Shown in pieces: positions 9,517 to 18,579 of a stretch of DNA of 64,000 bases (position 1 is its first letter; every line of letters starts with the position of its first letter). The translations under genes were made by a program, and so were the position numbers. Below the pieces are notes generated by a model that did not search any database, had not been told where the DNA came from, and saw only the letters and a list, made by a program, of their open reading frames with translations. The DNA is from Alphaproteobacteria bacterium (GTDB lineage: Bacteria > Pseudomonadota > Alphaproteobacteria > Bin95). The stretch is taken from contig JAJEIH010000014.1 in assembly GCA_022827685.1 (NCBI GenBank), positions 67,801-131,800 on the forward strand. The letters are read 5' to 3'.

Positions 9517-12500
9517 TTGCGGGTAAGGCCTCGGCATGTCCTGTGGATATTGGCGGTCCTCGCGGTCTTCGTTTCGGCGCTGGCGGCTCTCGCGGTCTGG
9601 CGGCTGTCCCAGGGGCCGGTGAACCTCGCCTTGCTGGCGCCGCGCGTCGAGGCGGCGCTTTCCCGTCCCGAAGCCGGCTACCGGGTGGAGGTAGAGGCGG
9701 TCGAGGTCGCATGGGCCGGCTGGAGCCGGCTGCTGCGCTTCAAGGTTTCGGATGCGCGGCTCGTGACCCTGGAGGGCAGGCCGCTGGTGGAGACGCAGGG
9801 GCTGGAATTCGCCCTGGGCGCTAGCGATGTCCTGAGAGGCCGGATCGTGCCGAGGGAAGTGGAACTGCTCGGCGTCAGCGCCACGGTGCGCCGGCGGACC
9901 GACGGTGCGATCGGCCTCCTGGCCGCGGCGAACGCGGAAACGGAAGGCGGACCCCAGGAAATCGACCTCGGCGGACTGCTTGCCGCAGGCGCGGCGGACG
10001 GCGGACCCGGCCTTGCGGGCTTTGGCGTGCGCGGGGCGGTGCTCACGGTCGTCGATGACATCATGGGAATGGAATGGAGCGTGCCCCGGCTCGACCTTGC
10101 CTTTCGCGGCGACGGCAGGGAAACGGTCGCGGAAGGCACGGCGTCCCTGCGCCTCGGAGAGGCGGAAACGGACATCGGGTTCACGCTGTCTCCATCGGGA
10201 AACGCCGGCGGGCCGTCGCTTTCCGCCCGGTTGCACGGACTGCGCCCCCAGGACATCGCCGGACTCCATCCGCTGCTGACATGGCTCGGCTACCTGACCA
10301 CGCCGCTGAGCGGCAGCGTCGCCGTCCATCTTGCGCCGGATTACGCCGTCATGGCGCTCGAAGCGGACCTGCAGGGCGCCGGCGGGGCCCTCGCCGATCC
10401 GCAGGATGCCGGGCGCGGCGTTCCGGTGGACGGGCTCATCATACAGGCTCGCGCCGTCGATGGTCTGACGCGGCTTGAGATCGAGACAGTCGAAATCAAG
10501 GCGCTCGGCCATACCGCGCGCCTGTCCGGCGGGGGCGCGCGGCAGGAGGAGGCGGTTTCGGCCTTCACGCATCTGGAGGACGTGCCGCCCGCCCTGCTGG
10601 CGCCGCTGCTGCCGCCGCGCCTTGCCGGGGCAGCGGCTTTGGACGCGGCCGTTTCGGGCACCGTGGCATGGACGCTCGATCCCGACTTCCGGCCCCGGAC
10701 CCTGGACCTCGGACTGACGCTCGGCGCCGGCAGCCTGCATGTCGCCGGTCCGCAGTCGGAAGCCGTCGCCCTGGAGGGCGGCAGCGCGCTCGTTCAGGCG
10801 GACTTCCAGGCCGGGCAGATACTGGTCGAGGCGGTGAAGCTGGAGTTGAGCCGCGGCAGCATCGAGGCCAGAGGCAGCGGCAAGCGCGGCGAAGCCGGAT
10901 GGAGCGTGCATCTGGAGGGCGAGGCCGCTGCGGTTCCGGTGGATGATCTTCGGCTCCTTTGGCCCCCGGATGTCGGAGCCCCCGGCCCCCGCCAGTGGGT
11001 GCTTTCGAACCTGAGCAAGGGCCTGGTGGATAGAGTCCGGATCGTTGCCGATGCCGAACTGGACCCCGAGGCCGACCTCGTGTTCGGGTCCCCGGCAATA
11101 GACGGCAGCCTGTCCTTTTCCGGGGTCACGGCGCGCTACTGGCATCCGCTTCCGCCGTTCGAGGACATCGACGGCAAGGCGGTCTTCGACTCGCGGTCGT
11201 TCCGGCTGACACTGTCCGGCGGCAAATACCGGGACATCGCGGTTGCGGGCGCAACGGTGGACTTTCTGGGGCTGGACCGCGAGAAGCCGCCTTCCAGACT
11301 GGCGGCGGATGTCGGTTTCGAGGGGCCGCTCGGCCAGGTGCTGGAAGTTCTGGACCGCGAGCCGCTCGGATACGCCGGCTACCTCGGAATGGAACCCGCG
11401 AGGCTCGGCGGCGATGCGGCGTTCCGCCTTCGGGTCGGCCTGCCTCTGCTTGCCGCGCTGGCCTTCGACGATATCGCGCTGGAAGCGGAAGGAGAGGCCT
11501 TCAATGCGCGCCTGCCGGTCGCCGCGCTCAGGATGAACCTCGAAGACGCCCGGATCGGCGTAAAGGCGGACAAGAAGCATCTCACCGTTTCGGGGGGCGG
11601 GTCACTCGGCGGGCAGCCGGCGACATTCGACGTCGAGCAGCGGTTTTCGGGCAACAGCCCGGTCGAAGCCATTTACAGGCTGCGCACGACCTTCGATGAA
11701 GAGGGGCAGGCGCGTCTCGGCTTCCGGCTCGCCCCCTATGTGAGCGGCCCCGTCGAGATCGACCTGACCGCAACGCAGAACCGGGACGACACAACCGAAA
11801 TCAAGGTGAAGGCGGGCCTCGGGGCCAGCGGAATTCAGCTGCGGCGTCTGCGCTGGACGAAACCCGCCGGCGAGCCCGCCTGGCTGGAGGCAAGCCTTCG
11901 CACCGGGCCTGACGGACTGCTCGAAGCGTCGTCGATCGCCGCCGCCGGGCCGGGTCTGGAACTTGCCGGCCGGGCCCGTTTCGATATCGCCGACGCCAGG
12001 CTCCTCGAAGGCTCGCTGGACCGGTTGCGGCTGGGCGAGCGAACCGATCTCGCCGTCCATGTCGAGCCGCTGTCCGACGGTGCGGTCTCGATCGGGGCGA
12101 AAGGACCGAGTGTCGATCTTTCGCCCTTCCTGGACGGCGCGGACGGCGAGCCGGACGGGCAAGGAGGCCTCGACCGTCTCGACATTCGCCTGGATGCGGA
12201 CCGCGCCTGGTTCGGGGGAGAGGCGCCGCTGCACGGCTTCGCCGCCGGACTCGGGTTGGAAGGGGGGCGGGTATCGGAAGCTGCGGTGAATGCCCGGACG
12301 GCCAATGGGCGGGCCGTTTCGCTCTCCCTTCAGCCGGATGGCGGCGGGGCCGCCCTGAAGATCGATGCGGAGGATACGGGCGCGCTGCTTTCCGCGCTCG
12401 GCTGGTACGACAATATGCGGGGCGGCCTGTTGCGCCTGACCGCCAGCGGCTCCGCCGGGGCGCCGGAGGACTATCGGGGCTCGCTGATCGTCAAGCGTTT

Positions 12501-12990
12501 CCGGATAAAGGACGCGCCGGTTCTGACCCGCCTCCTCGCAGCGGCGTCGCTCACCGGCATCGGCGATGCCCTGTCGAGCGATGCGGGCCTCCAGTTCGAA
12601 CGGCTGGAGACGCCGTTCAGGATACAGGACCGCCGGATCGGCCTGGGTCCGGGGCGGGCCTTCGGCAATTCCATCGGTGTCACATTTCGCGGTGAATTCG
12701 ACCGGGACCGGGAGACCGTCGCCCTCAACGGCGTGCTGGTGCCGGTCTATTACGTCAGCCGGGTGCTGAGAAAAATTCCCCTGATCGGGGACCTTCTGAC
12801 GGGCGGCGGCGAAGGCCTGTTCGCCGCGAATTACGAGATGTCGGGCCCGGCGGACGACCCCAAGACCACGGTGAATCCGCTGTCGGTTCTCGCTCCCGGC
12901 TTCCTCCGCGGCCTCTTCGGGCCCCTTCTCGGTGCGGAAGGGCGCGACTGGGACCCGGAGGAAGACCCCGTCGGCAGGACGGACCAGTAG
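9517..12990 (+). CDS. AsmA/YhdP-like envelope protein (DUF3971, AsmA-like C-terminal region)
   Basis: A 1157-residue protein with one N-terminal membrane helix (VLWILAVLAVFVSALAALAV) and a long, beta-rich periplasmic body. The C-terminal region, with its GNSIGVTFRGEFD and NPLSVLAPGFLRGLF stretches, is typical of the AsmA-like C-terminal domain of YhdP proteins. These proteins are thought to bridge inner and outer membranes and move phospholipid. The TTG start at 9517 follows GCGGAG at 9504-9509, and a stop at 9490 excludes earlier starts. It is divergent from glnE with almost no spacer. Confidence 0.8.
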   Translation: MRVRPRHVLWILAVLAVFVSALAALAVWRLSQGPVNLALLAPRVEAALSRPEAGYRVEVEAVEVAWAGWSRLLRFKVSDARLVTLEGRPLVETQGLEFALGASDVLRGRIVPREVELLGVSATVRRRTDGAIGLLAAANAETEGGPQEIDLGGLLAAGAADGGPGLAGFGVRGAVLTVVDDIMGMEWSVPRLDLAFRGDGRETVAEGTASLRLGEAETDIGFTLSPSGNAGGPSLSARLHGLRPQDIAGLHPLLTWLGYLTTPLSGSVAVHLAPDYAVMALEADLQGAGGALADPQDAGRGVPVDGLIIQARAVDGLTRLEIETVEIKALGHTARLSGGGARQEEAVSAFTHLEDVPPALLAPLLPPRLAGAAALDAAVSGTVAWTLDPDFRPRTLDLGLTLGAGSLHVAGPQSEAVALEGGSALVQADFQAGQILVEAVKLELSRGSIEARGSGKRGEAGWSVHLEGEAAAVPVDDLRLLWPPDVGAPGPRQWVLSNLSKGLVDRVRIVADAELDPEADLVFGSPAIDGSLSFSGVTARYWHPLPPFEDIDGKAVFDSRSFRLTLSGGKYRDIAVAGATVDFLGLDREKPPSRLAADVGFEGPLGQVLEVLDREPLGYAGYLGMEPARLGGDAAFRLRVGLPLLAALAFDDIALEAEGEAFNARLPVAALRMNLEDARIGVKADKKHLTVSGGGSLGGQPATFDVEQRFSGNSPVEAIYRLRTTFDEEGQARLGFRLAPYVSGPVEIDLTATQNRDDTTEIKVKAGLGASGIQLRRLRWTKPAGEPAWLEASLRTGPDGLLEASSIAAAGPGLELAGRARFDIADARLLEGSLDRLRLGERTDLAVHVEPLSDGAVSIGAKGPSVDLSPFLDGADGEPDGQGGLDRLDIRLDADRAWFGGEAPLHGFAAGLGLEGGRVSEAAVNARTANGRAVSLSLQPDGGGAALKIDAEDTGALLSALGWYDNMRGGLLRLTASGSAGAPEDYRGSLIVKRFRIKDAPVLTRLLAAASLTGIGDALSSDAGLQFERLETPFRIQDRRIGLGPGRAFGNSIGVTFRGEFDRDRETVALNGVLVPVYYVSRVLRKIPLIGDLLTGGGEGLFAANYEMSGPADDPKTTVNPLSVLAPGFLRGLFGPLLGAEGRDWDPEEDPVGRTDQ

Positions 12991-13005
12991 CCCGCGGCTT
13001 CGGCG

Positions 13006-13812
13006 TCAGGTCCCGACCCTGAGCGTTTGCGTCAGGCTCTTCAGGCAGGCGATCACGCTCGGGGCGACGATTTTTCCCGTCCGGGGATTTTCCTCCGAGG
13101 GCACGCCGGCGATCTCCAGCGTAAAGCGGACCGCCTCGGCCTCGACCTCGATCCTGTGCTGGTTGCGGTCCACGGCCGGGTCCGCCCAGATTTCCAGCTC
13201 CGTGCGGTCGGGCCCGATGCCGGCGAGCGACAGCGCGGCGGCGACATTGACGTTGGCGGGGAAGCCCCGCGCGCCGTCGCGGGCGCTGCCCCTGAAGACG
13301 CATTTCGCCTCGGTCAGGCCGTCCACCCCGATCCCGTTCTCGACCAGATGAGGCGCGCCGGCGAGCCCGCCGGGCGGTTTCCGCGTGACCATCGTGACGC
13401 GGTGGATGGTCCCCTCCGCCGCCGCCTTGACGGCGTCGAGGCCGAGAAGCGCGCCGGTCGGCACCACGATCCGGGCCCCGGTCTCCTTCGCCCGGTCGAC
13501 GAGGTGCATGCGCGGCAGCAGCGCGCCGACGCTGGTCGGCATGAAGATCCGCGCCCGCTCGATGGCGGGCAGGGCGACCTCTTCGAAAACGGCGGCCGGC
13601 GCGCATTCCAGCACCAGGTCGGAGCAGGCCGCGAGGTCCGCTAGCGGAACGACCGGTACGGGTGCGCGAAACTCCGTCTGCCGCGCCTTTGCGCGAGCGG
13701 CGTCCCGCGCCGATACGGCGGCGAGCGCCAGGCCTTCGATGCCGGTGTCGATGGCGGCGGCGACCTGCCGGCCGATCGTGCCGAAGCCGCCTATGCCTAC
13801 CCTGAGCGCCAT
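13006..13812 (-). CDS. nadX: L-aspartate dehydrogenase
   Basis: A 268-residue NAD(P)-dependent enzyme. The Rossmann motif GGFGTIG is at residues 8-14. The middle (PTGALLGLDAVKAA, then ANVNVAAALSLAG) and the C-terminal NQHRIEVEAEA segment match the aspartate dehydrogenase family, which converts aspartate to iminoaspartate/oxaloacetate and can feed NAD synthesis or aspartate catabolism. The start at 13812 opens on the cofactor motif; the longer open frame upstream is antisense to the lyase gene. It is divergent from that lyase, 78 bases away. No nadA or nadC is nearby, so a catabolic role is as likely as a biosynthetic one. Confidence 0.8.
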   Translation of the reverse strand: MALRVGIGGFGTIGRQVAAAIDTGIEGLALAAVSARDAARAKARQTEFRAPVPVVPLADLAACSDLVLECAPAAVFEEVALPAIERARIFMPTSVGALLPRMHLVDRAKETGARIVVPTGALLGLDAVKAAAEGTIHRVTMVTRKPPGGLAGAPHLVENGIGVDGLTEAKCVFRGSARDGARGFPANVNVAAALSLAGIGPDRTELEIWADPAVDRNQHRIEVEAEAVRFTLEIAGVPSEENPRTGKIVAPSVIACLKSLTQTLRVGT

Positions 13813-13890
13813 GCCGCTGCCGCCTTCCCCTGCTTGCCGCGCGGGCCAGTCTAGCGCATCGTCCGGCCCGGCTGAACGAAGGAGCCCCGG

Positions 13891-15252
13891 ATGACCGCGA
13901 CCGTCAACCCGACCGACATGCGCATCCCGGACCCGGGCATTCGCGCGCTCTTCCATATCGAGGCGCGGTGGCAGGCCTGGCTCGACGTGGAGGCGGCGCT
14001 CGCCCGCGCGGAAGCCGATCTCGGGATGATCCCGCAGGCGGCGGCCGAAGAGATCGCGGCCAAGGCGAAGCTGGAACTGATCGACAGGGAAAGCCTGGAC
14101 GAAGGCTTCCGGCGGACGGCGCACCAGTTGGTGCCGCTCGTCTGGGAGCTCTCTGAACTGTGCGAGGGCGACGCCGGCAAGTATGTGCATTGGGGCGCGA
14201 CGACGCAGAACATCGTGCAGACGGGCGACCTGCTGCTGCTGCGCCGGGTACACGGGGTGCTGCTCGGCCAGATAGGCCGCGCGCTCGACGCGATGGCGGG
14301 GCTTGCGGAGACCTGGGCCGATGCCGCGCTTCCGGGCCGCACCCACGGCCAGCATGCCGTGCCCACCACATTCGGCGCCAAGGTTGCGGTCTGGATCGAC
14401 GAGCTGGCCCGCCATGCGGAGCGGCTGCGGGGCCTCGAGGGGCGCACCTTCGTCGCCATGCTGGGCGGGGCGGCCGGCACGCTGGCCTCCTTCGGCGCGC
14501 ATGGCTTCCGGGTGCAGGAGCGCATGGCCGCGCATCTCGGCATGGGCTCGATGCCCGTGCCGTCCCGCACCCAGGGCGACCATTTCGGCGAGTATGTGGC
14601 GATGCTGGCCCTGCTGGCATCGACCTCGGCCAAGATCGGGCGCGAGGTCTATACCGGCATGAAGCAGGAATTCGGGGAGCTGGAGGAGCCGGTGCCGCGC
14701 GGCACGGTCGGCTCTTCCACCATGCCGCAGAAGCGCAACCCCATCCTCAGCCAGGACGTGGTTGCGGCCGCCGCACAGGTGCGGGCCGCCCTTCCGTTGG
14801 TGCTGGAGGGCATGCAGACCGAGCACGAGGCGGACCGCGCGACCTCCATGCTCATCCGGCGCGGGCTGGAGCAGGCCTGCGTCGGGGCGGGCGACATGCT
14901 TTCGCGCCTCGTCGCGATCATGGAGGGCCTGACGGTGAAGCCCGAGCGGATGCGCGCCAATCTCGACCTCTCGGACGGCCTCATCATGGCGGAGCCGCTG
15001 ATGCTGGCGCTCGGCGAGACGCTCGGCCGGCAGGAGGCGCATGATGTCGTCTATGAGGCCGCGCAGGCGGCGGCGCGGGGCGAGGGCCGGTTCCGCGACC
15101 TGCTGGCCGCCGACCCGGAAATCGCCGCCCATCTGGACGGGCCGCGCATCGCCGCGCTGCTCGACCCGGCGCGCTACACCGGCGAGGCCCCGGCCATGGC
15201 GCGGGCGCAGGCGAAGGCGGCCCGTGCGCTCAGCCTCGAACTGCGGAAGTGA
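13891..15252 (+). CDS. Fumarase/adenylosuccinate-lyase superfamily lyase
   Basis: A 453-residue all-helical lyase. The superfamily signature GSSTMPQKRNP is at residues 274-284, the THGQHA segment holding a catalytic His at 151-156, and GATTQN at 102-107. Members eliminate fumarate or a related product from an N- or C-substituted succinate; the closest styles are adenylosuccinate lyase and 3-carboxymuconate cycloisomerase. A clear AAGGAG at 13879-13884 fixes the ATG. Its divergent neighbour is aspartate dehydrogenase, so release of aspartate or fumarate from an N-substituted aspartate is a reasonable guess. It overlaps the convergent flavin enzyme gene by 23 bases. Confidence 0.8.
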   Translation: MTATVNPTDMRIPDPGIRALFHIEARWQAWLDVEAALARAEADLGMIPQAAAEEIAAKAKLELIDRESLDEGFRRTAHQLVPLVWELSELCEGDAGKYVHWGATTQNIVQTGDLLLLRRVHGVLLGQIGRALDAMAGLAETWADAALPGRTHGQHAVPTTFGAKVAVWIDELARHAERLRGLEGRTFVAMLGGAAGTLASFGAHGFRVQERMAAHLGMGSMPVPSRTQGDHFGEYVAMLALLASTSAKIGREVYTGMKQEFGELEEPVPRGTVGSSTMPQKRNPILSQDVVAAAAQVRAALPLVLEGMQTEHEADRATSMLIRRGLEQACVGAGDMLSRLVAIMEGLTVKPERMRANLDLSDGLIMAEPLMLALGETLGRQEAHDVVYEAAQAAARGEGRFRDLLAADPEIAAHLDGPRIAALLDPARYTGEAPAMARAQAKAARALSLELRK

Positions 15253-16252
15253 ACGCCTGCCAGCGCTCGGCCTGGTCGCTGTCAGGGATCGGGCGGTAAG
15301 GCGCCACGCGGTCCACCAGCCCGTCATAGCGGCTGCGGAGCCTGTCGCCGATCTCGCCCGGCTTGCCGATGATCGCGATGTCCTCGACCAGGCTGTCGGG
15401 CACGAGCGCGGCCATTTCGTCGAACGCGCCCTGGCGCACCAGCCCGCTCAGCGTCCTGCCGAGGTCGGCGAGGCCGTGATGCTCCAGCATGCGCCGGTAG
15501 TTCGGCGTCGAGCCGTAGAACGAGATGTCGCGCCGGACCTGCTCGAAGGCCGCGTCCATCTCATCCTGGCTGTCTCCGGTAACCAGCCAGACCATCGTTT
15601 GCAGGTCCAGGTCGTCCACCGTCATGCCGCGGGTCTTTGCGCCTTCGTCGATGGCCGGCTTGACCACTTCGTTCAGGTAGGAGACCGAGTGCATGGGATG
15701 GATGTGGAAGCCGTCCGCCGCTTCGCCCGCCGCCCGGCACATGCGCGGATTGACGCCGGCGAGGTAGATCGGGATATGCGGATGGTCGATGGGGCCGGGG
15801 TTGAAGAACGGGTTCATCAGCCGGAATTGGTAGAAGGGGCCTTCATAGCTCGGCCGCGCGTCCGTCTGGAAGGTGTCGAAGATCGCGCGCATGCAGCGGA
15901 TATAATCGGTGACGCGCGCCGCCGGCCGGTCGAACGGCATGGAGAAGCGCCGCTCGACATGGGCGCGCACCTGCGTGCCGAGGCCCAGATGCAGCCGCCC
16001 GCGAGAGGCGCGCTGGATGTCCCAGGCCGTGCCGGCCATCGAGAAGGGACTCCGCGCGAAAGCGACCGCGATATTGGTGCCGAGCTCCAGCTTCTCCGTC
16101 GCCGTAGCCGCCACGGCCAGCGGCAGGAAGGGGTCCTGCGCCGCCTCGAAGGTCCAGGCGGCGTCGAATCCCAGCTCCTCCAGGCGCTGCGCCTGCGCGG
16201 GGACGCGGGTCAGGTCGAAACCGCGCAATTGCGCGTCGATCTTCAGGGCCAT
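15230..16252 (-). CDS. LLM-class (luciferase-like) F420/flavin-dependent oxidoreductase
   Basis: A 340-residue TIM-barrel protein of the bacterial luciferase-like group, recognisable from the LEELGFDAAWTFEAAQDPF opening, LGTNIAVAFARSP, and the LHLGLGTQVRAHVERRF segment. It resembles the branch often annotated as F420-dependent (MSMEG_2256-like). Whether F420 or FMN is used cannot be told. The ATG at 16252 follows GGGAGG by 7 bases; the longer frame upstream has no coding character. It is transcribed in the same direction as the RraA-like gene, 37 bases downstream of it. Confidence 0.78.
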   Translation of the reverse strand: MALKIDAQLRGFDLTRVPAQAQRLEELGFDAAWTFEAAQDPFLPLAVAATATEKLELGTNIAVAFARSPFSMAGTAWDIQRASRGRLHLGLGTQVRAHVERRFSMPFDRPAARVTDYIRCMRAIFDTFQTDARPSYEGPFYQFRLMNPFFNPGPIDHPHIPIYLAGVNPRMCRAAGEAADGFHIHPMHSVSYLNEVVKPAIDEGAKTRGMTVDDLDLQTMVWLVTGDSQDEMDAAFEQVRRDISFYGSTPNYRRMLEHHGLADLGRTLSGLVRQGAFDEMAALVPDSLVEDIAIIGKPGEIGDRLRSRYDGLVDRVAPYRPIPDSDQAERWQAFTSAVRG

Positions 16253-16289
16253 GAGCGGCCTCCCTGTTCGATTCGGTTGAAACGCCCGG

Positions 16290-16994
16290 TCAGCTTCGGG
16301 GCTGTTTCCAGACCTCGTAGGCCGCCAGCGTTTCCTCATTGGGCGGATAGGTCCCGGCGACGGGGTGGCCGGCGCGGATGCGCTCCTGGACGAAGGTCTC
16401 CAGCCGCTCCTGCTCGATGCCGTCGGCCGCCACGCTCTCCGCCATCGCCTTCGGTATCACCACGACCCCGTCGCCGTCGCAGACCACGACATCGCCGGGA
16501 ATGACCGCCACGCCGCCGCAGCCGATCGGGGTCTGCAGGTCGCCCATGGCGAGGCCGGTGATATTGGGCGGCGCCGCCCTGCCATTGCTCCAGACGGGCA
16601 GGCCGGTCGCGATCACGGCCTCGGCGTCCCTGACCGCGCTGTCCGTCACGCAGCCGGCGACGCCGCGCACCCGGAGGCGTTCGGCCAGAATGTCGCCGAG
16701 CGTGCCGACATTGCCATTCCCGAGCCCGTCCATGACGAGCACGGCGCCCTCCGGGCATTCGTCGATGGCGCGGCGCTGCGGATTTTCCCCCGCGCTCAGG
16801 ATTGCGGGATCGGACAGGTCCTCGCGCATGGGGATGAACCGCACGGTATAGGCCTCGCCGACGACGCGCCCTTGCCCCGGAGCAAGCGGCGCCACGCCGC
16901 GCATTGCCGTCGCGCGCAAGCCGCGCTTGAGCAATTGCATGGTGATCGTGGCTGTCGAGCAGCCGGCCAGCGCATCGCGAATCCCGGCGTCCAT
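16290..16994 (-). CDS. RraA-family protein (HMG/CHA aldolase-like)
   Basis: A 234-residue protein of the RraA fold, which includes 4-hydroxy-4-methyl-2-oxoglutarate/4-carboxy-4-hydroxy-2-oxoadipate aldolases and the RNase E inhibitor RraA. The GNVGTLGDILA loop (94-104), followed about twenty residues later by R122-D123 in TDSAVRD, is the metal and pyruvate-binding motif of the aldolases, so a catalytic role in a ring-cleavage or sugar-acid pathway is more likely than RNase E control. The ATG at 16994 has GGAGAAGGA just upstream. It shares direction with the LLM enzyme gene. Confidence 0.75.
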   Translation of the reverse strand: MDAGIRDALAGCSTATITMQLLKRGLRATAMRGVAPLAPGQGRVVGEAYTVRFIPMREDLSDPAILSAGENPQRRAIDECPEGAVLVMDGLGNGNVGTLGDILAERLRVRGVAGCVTDSAVRDAEAVIATGLPVWSNGRAAPPNITGLAMGDLQTPIGCGGVAVIPGDVVVCDGDGVVVIPKAMAESVAADGIEQERLETFVQERIRAGHPVAGTYPPNEETLAAYEVWKQPRS

Positions 16995-17157
16995 TCCGTC
17001 CTTCTCCGCCGCAGTGTGAAGGGCGGCATGATTAGGCAGGAACGCGGGGCGGGACAAGCCCTGCCGCGCCCGGACGCGCCGATGTCGCAGGGGCCGGCAG
17101 GCCGCGGGCGATGGGTTAGAATGGCGCCTTCCCCGAGACCAGCGGAGGCCCGCGCCC

Positions 17158-17862
17158 ATGACCGCCGCCATCGACCTCTACACCTGGCCGACGCCCAACG
17201 GCCACAAGGTCCACATCATGCTGGAGGAGACGGGCCTCGGCTACAATGTCATCCCGGTCAATATCGGCAAGGGCGAGCAGTTCGCCCCCGACTTCCTGAA
17301 GATCAGCCCGAACAACAAGATGCCCGCCATGGTCGATCCGGAGGGGCCGGGCGGCAGGCCCTTCGCGCTCGCGGAATCCGGCGCAATGCTGATCTACCTC
17401 GCCGAGAAGACGGGCCAGTTTCTCTCGACCGACCCGGCGGAGCGCTACCGCACCCTGCAATGGCTGATGACCCAGATGGGCCATGTGGGCCCGATGCTGG
17501 GCCAGATAAACCATTTCCGGAACTATGCGGTCGAGAAGATCCCCTACGCCATCGACCGCTATGTCAACGAAGGCACGCGGCTCTACAACGTGCTCGACGG
17601 CCGCCTCGGCGAAAGCGAATGGCTCGGCGGCGCCGACTATTCCATCGCCGACATGGCGACATATCCCTGGCTCCGCAGCTGGGAGAACCAGGGCCAGAAC
17701 CTCGAGGCGCATCCCAACCTCGCGCGCTGGTTCCGGGAGATCGAGGCGCGCCCGGCCGTGGAGCGCGGCTGCGCCGTGCTGGCCGACCGCCGCCGGCAGG
17801 GCGCGATGACGGACGAGGAGCGCGAGAACATGTTCGGCGCGACGCAATACCGGAAGCGCTGA
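17158..17862 (+). CDS. Glutathione S-transferase (YghU/Ure2p-like)
   Basis: A 234-residue GST with the thioredoxin-like N-terminal domain (LYTWPTPNGHKVHIMLEE at residues 7-24, N-N-K-M-P-A cis-proline segment at about 52-57, ESGAMLIYLAEKTG) and an all-helical C-terminal domain containing WLGGADYSIADMATYPW, the usual N-capping motif. The TPNGHK form at the start is typical of the nucleophilic YghU/Ure2p group, which uses bound glutathione for disulfide reduction. Cytoplasmic. It stands alone on + between the divergent RraA-like gene and a palindromic repeat. Confidence 0.88.
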   Translation: MTAAIDLYTWPTPNGHKVHIMLEETGLGYNVIPVNIGKGEQFAPDFLKISPNNKMPAMVDPEGPGGRPFALAESGAMLIYLAEKTGQFLSTDPAERYRTLQWLMTQMGHVGPMLGQINHFRNYAVEKIPYAIDRYVNEGTRLYNVLDGRLGESEWLGGADYSIADMATYPWLRSWENQGQNLEAHPNLARWFREIEARPAVERGCAVLADRRRQGAMTDEERENMFGATQYRKR

Positions 17863-17912
17863 GGCGAAGAAGACTGCCGGTGTCCCGCCCCACATCCCGT
17901 GATGCTCTCTTC

Positions 17913-18047
17913 TCCCCTCCCGCTTGGCGGGAGGGGTTGGGGGAGGACCTCTCAGCGGGTACGGGCCGTTGCCGGACTTCGCCCGCCGCTTCCGCTGGCG
18001 CGAAAGCGGGCCCCCACCCGGCCTCCCCCGCAAGCGGGAGAGGAGGG
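17913..18047. repeat. GC-rich palindromic intergenic repeat, copy 1
   Basis: An intergenic block between the GST and MaoC genes, bounded by two strong palindromes. The left one is a perfect 10-bp stem (CCCCTCCCGC at 17914-17923, loop TTG, complement at 17927-17936). The right one is built on CTCCCCCGCAAGCGGGAG near 18023-18040. The same type of block occurs at 23943-24066. Such CCCTCCCGC/GCGGGAGGG elements are common between genes in alphaproteobacteria. It may also act as a bidirectional terminator for the GST gene. Confidence 0.75.
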
Positions 18048-18123
18048 TTTCGGTAGCTGGCGGCACAGGTTCCAATGGACGACCGCTGGTATGAGACAAG
18101 CACGACAGGGAGGGAACGCGGCG

Positions 18124-18579
18124 ATGGCCGGCCTTTGGTATGAGGAATTCGAGATCGGGAGGGAGTGGAAGCACCCGATCACCCGCACGGTGACGGAGAT
18201 GGACAACATCCTGTTCACGGCGCTCACCCACAACCCGCAGCCGCTGCATCTGGACGAGGAATTCGCGAAGGAAAACTCGCAATTCGGCCAGCGGATCGTG
18301 AACTCGATCTTCACGCTCGGCCTGATGATCGGCGTGTCGGTGGAGGAAACCACGCTCGGCACCACGGTCGGCAATCTCGGCATGACCGACTGCGTCTTCC
18401 GCAGCCCCGTCTTCCACGGCGACACCATCACCTCCTTCACGAAGGTCCTCGACAAGCGCGAGAGCCGGTCCCGCCCGGAGGTCGGCATCGTCACCTTCGA
18501 GCACTGGGCGGTGAACCAGCGCGGCGAGGAAGTGGCCCGCTGCAAGCGCCAGGGCATGATGAAGAAGCGCCCGTCATGA
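18124..18579 (+). CDS. MaoC-family (hot-dog) enoyl-CoA hydratase
   Basis: A 151-residue single hot-dog domain. The hydratase segment THNPQPLHLDEEFA (residues 35-48) fits the MaoC pattern N-P-x-H-x-D, and NSIFTLGLMIG is the hydrophobic helix. It hydrates or dehydrates a CoA ester. The ATG at 18124 follows GGGAGGG; the open frame upstream belongs to the repeat. It overlaps the CitE-like lyase gene by ATGA, so hydratase and lyase are probably co-translated and act in sequence, as in mesaconyl/itaconyl-CoA to malyl/citramalyl-CoA pathways. Confidence 0.82.
   Translation: MAGLWYEEFEIGREWKHPITRTVTEMDNILFTALTHNPQPLHLDEEFAKENSQFGQRIVNSIFTLGLMIGVSVEETTLGTTVGNLGMTDCVFRSPVFHGDTITSFTKVLDKRESRSRPEVGIVTFEHWAVNQRGEEVARCKRQGMMKKRPS

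Noticed and set aside
7371-9824. Long open frame antisense to glnE
   Set aside because: Shadow of glnE; the opposite strand has complete nucleotidyltransferase motifs.
13813-15327. Upstream extension of the aspartate dehydrogenase frame
   Set aside because: Antisense to the lyase gene; the Rossmann motif starts at 13812.
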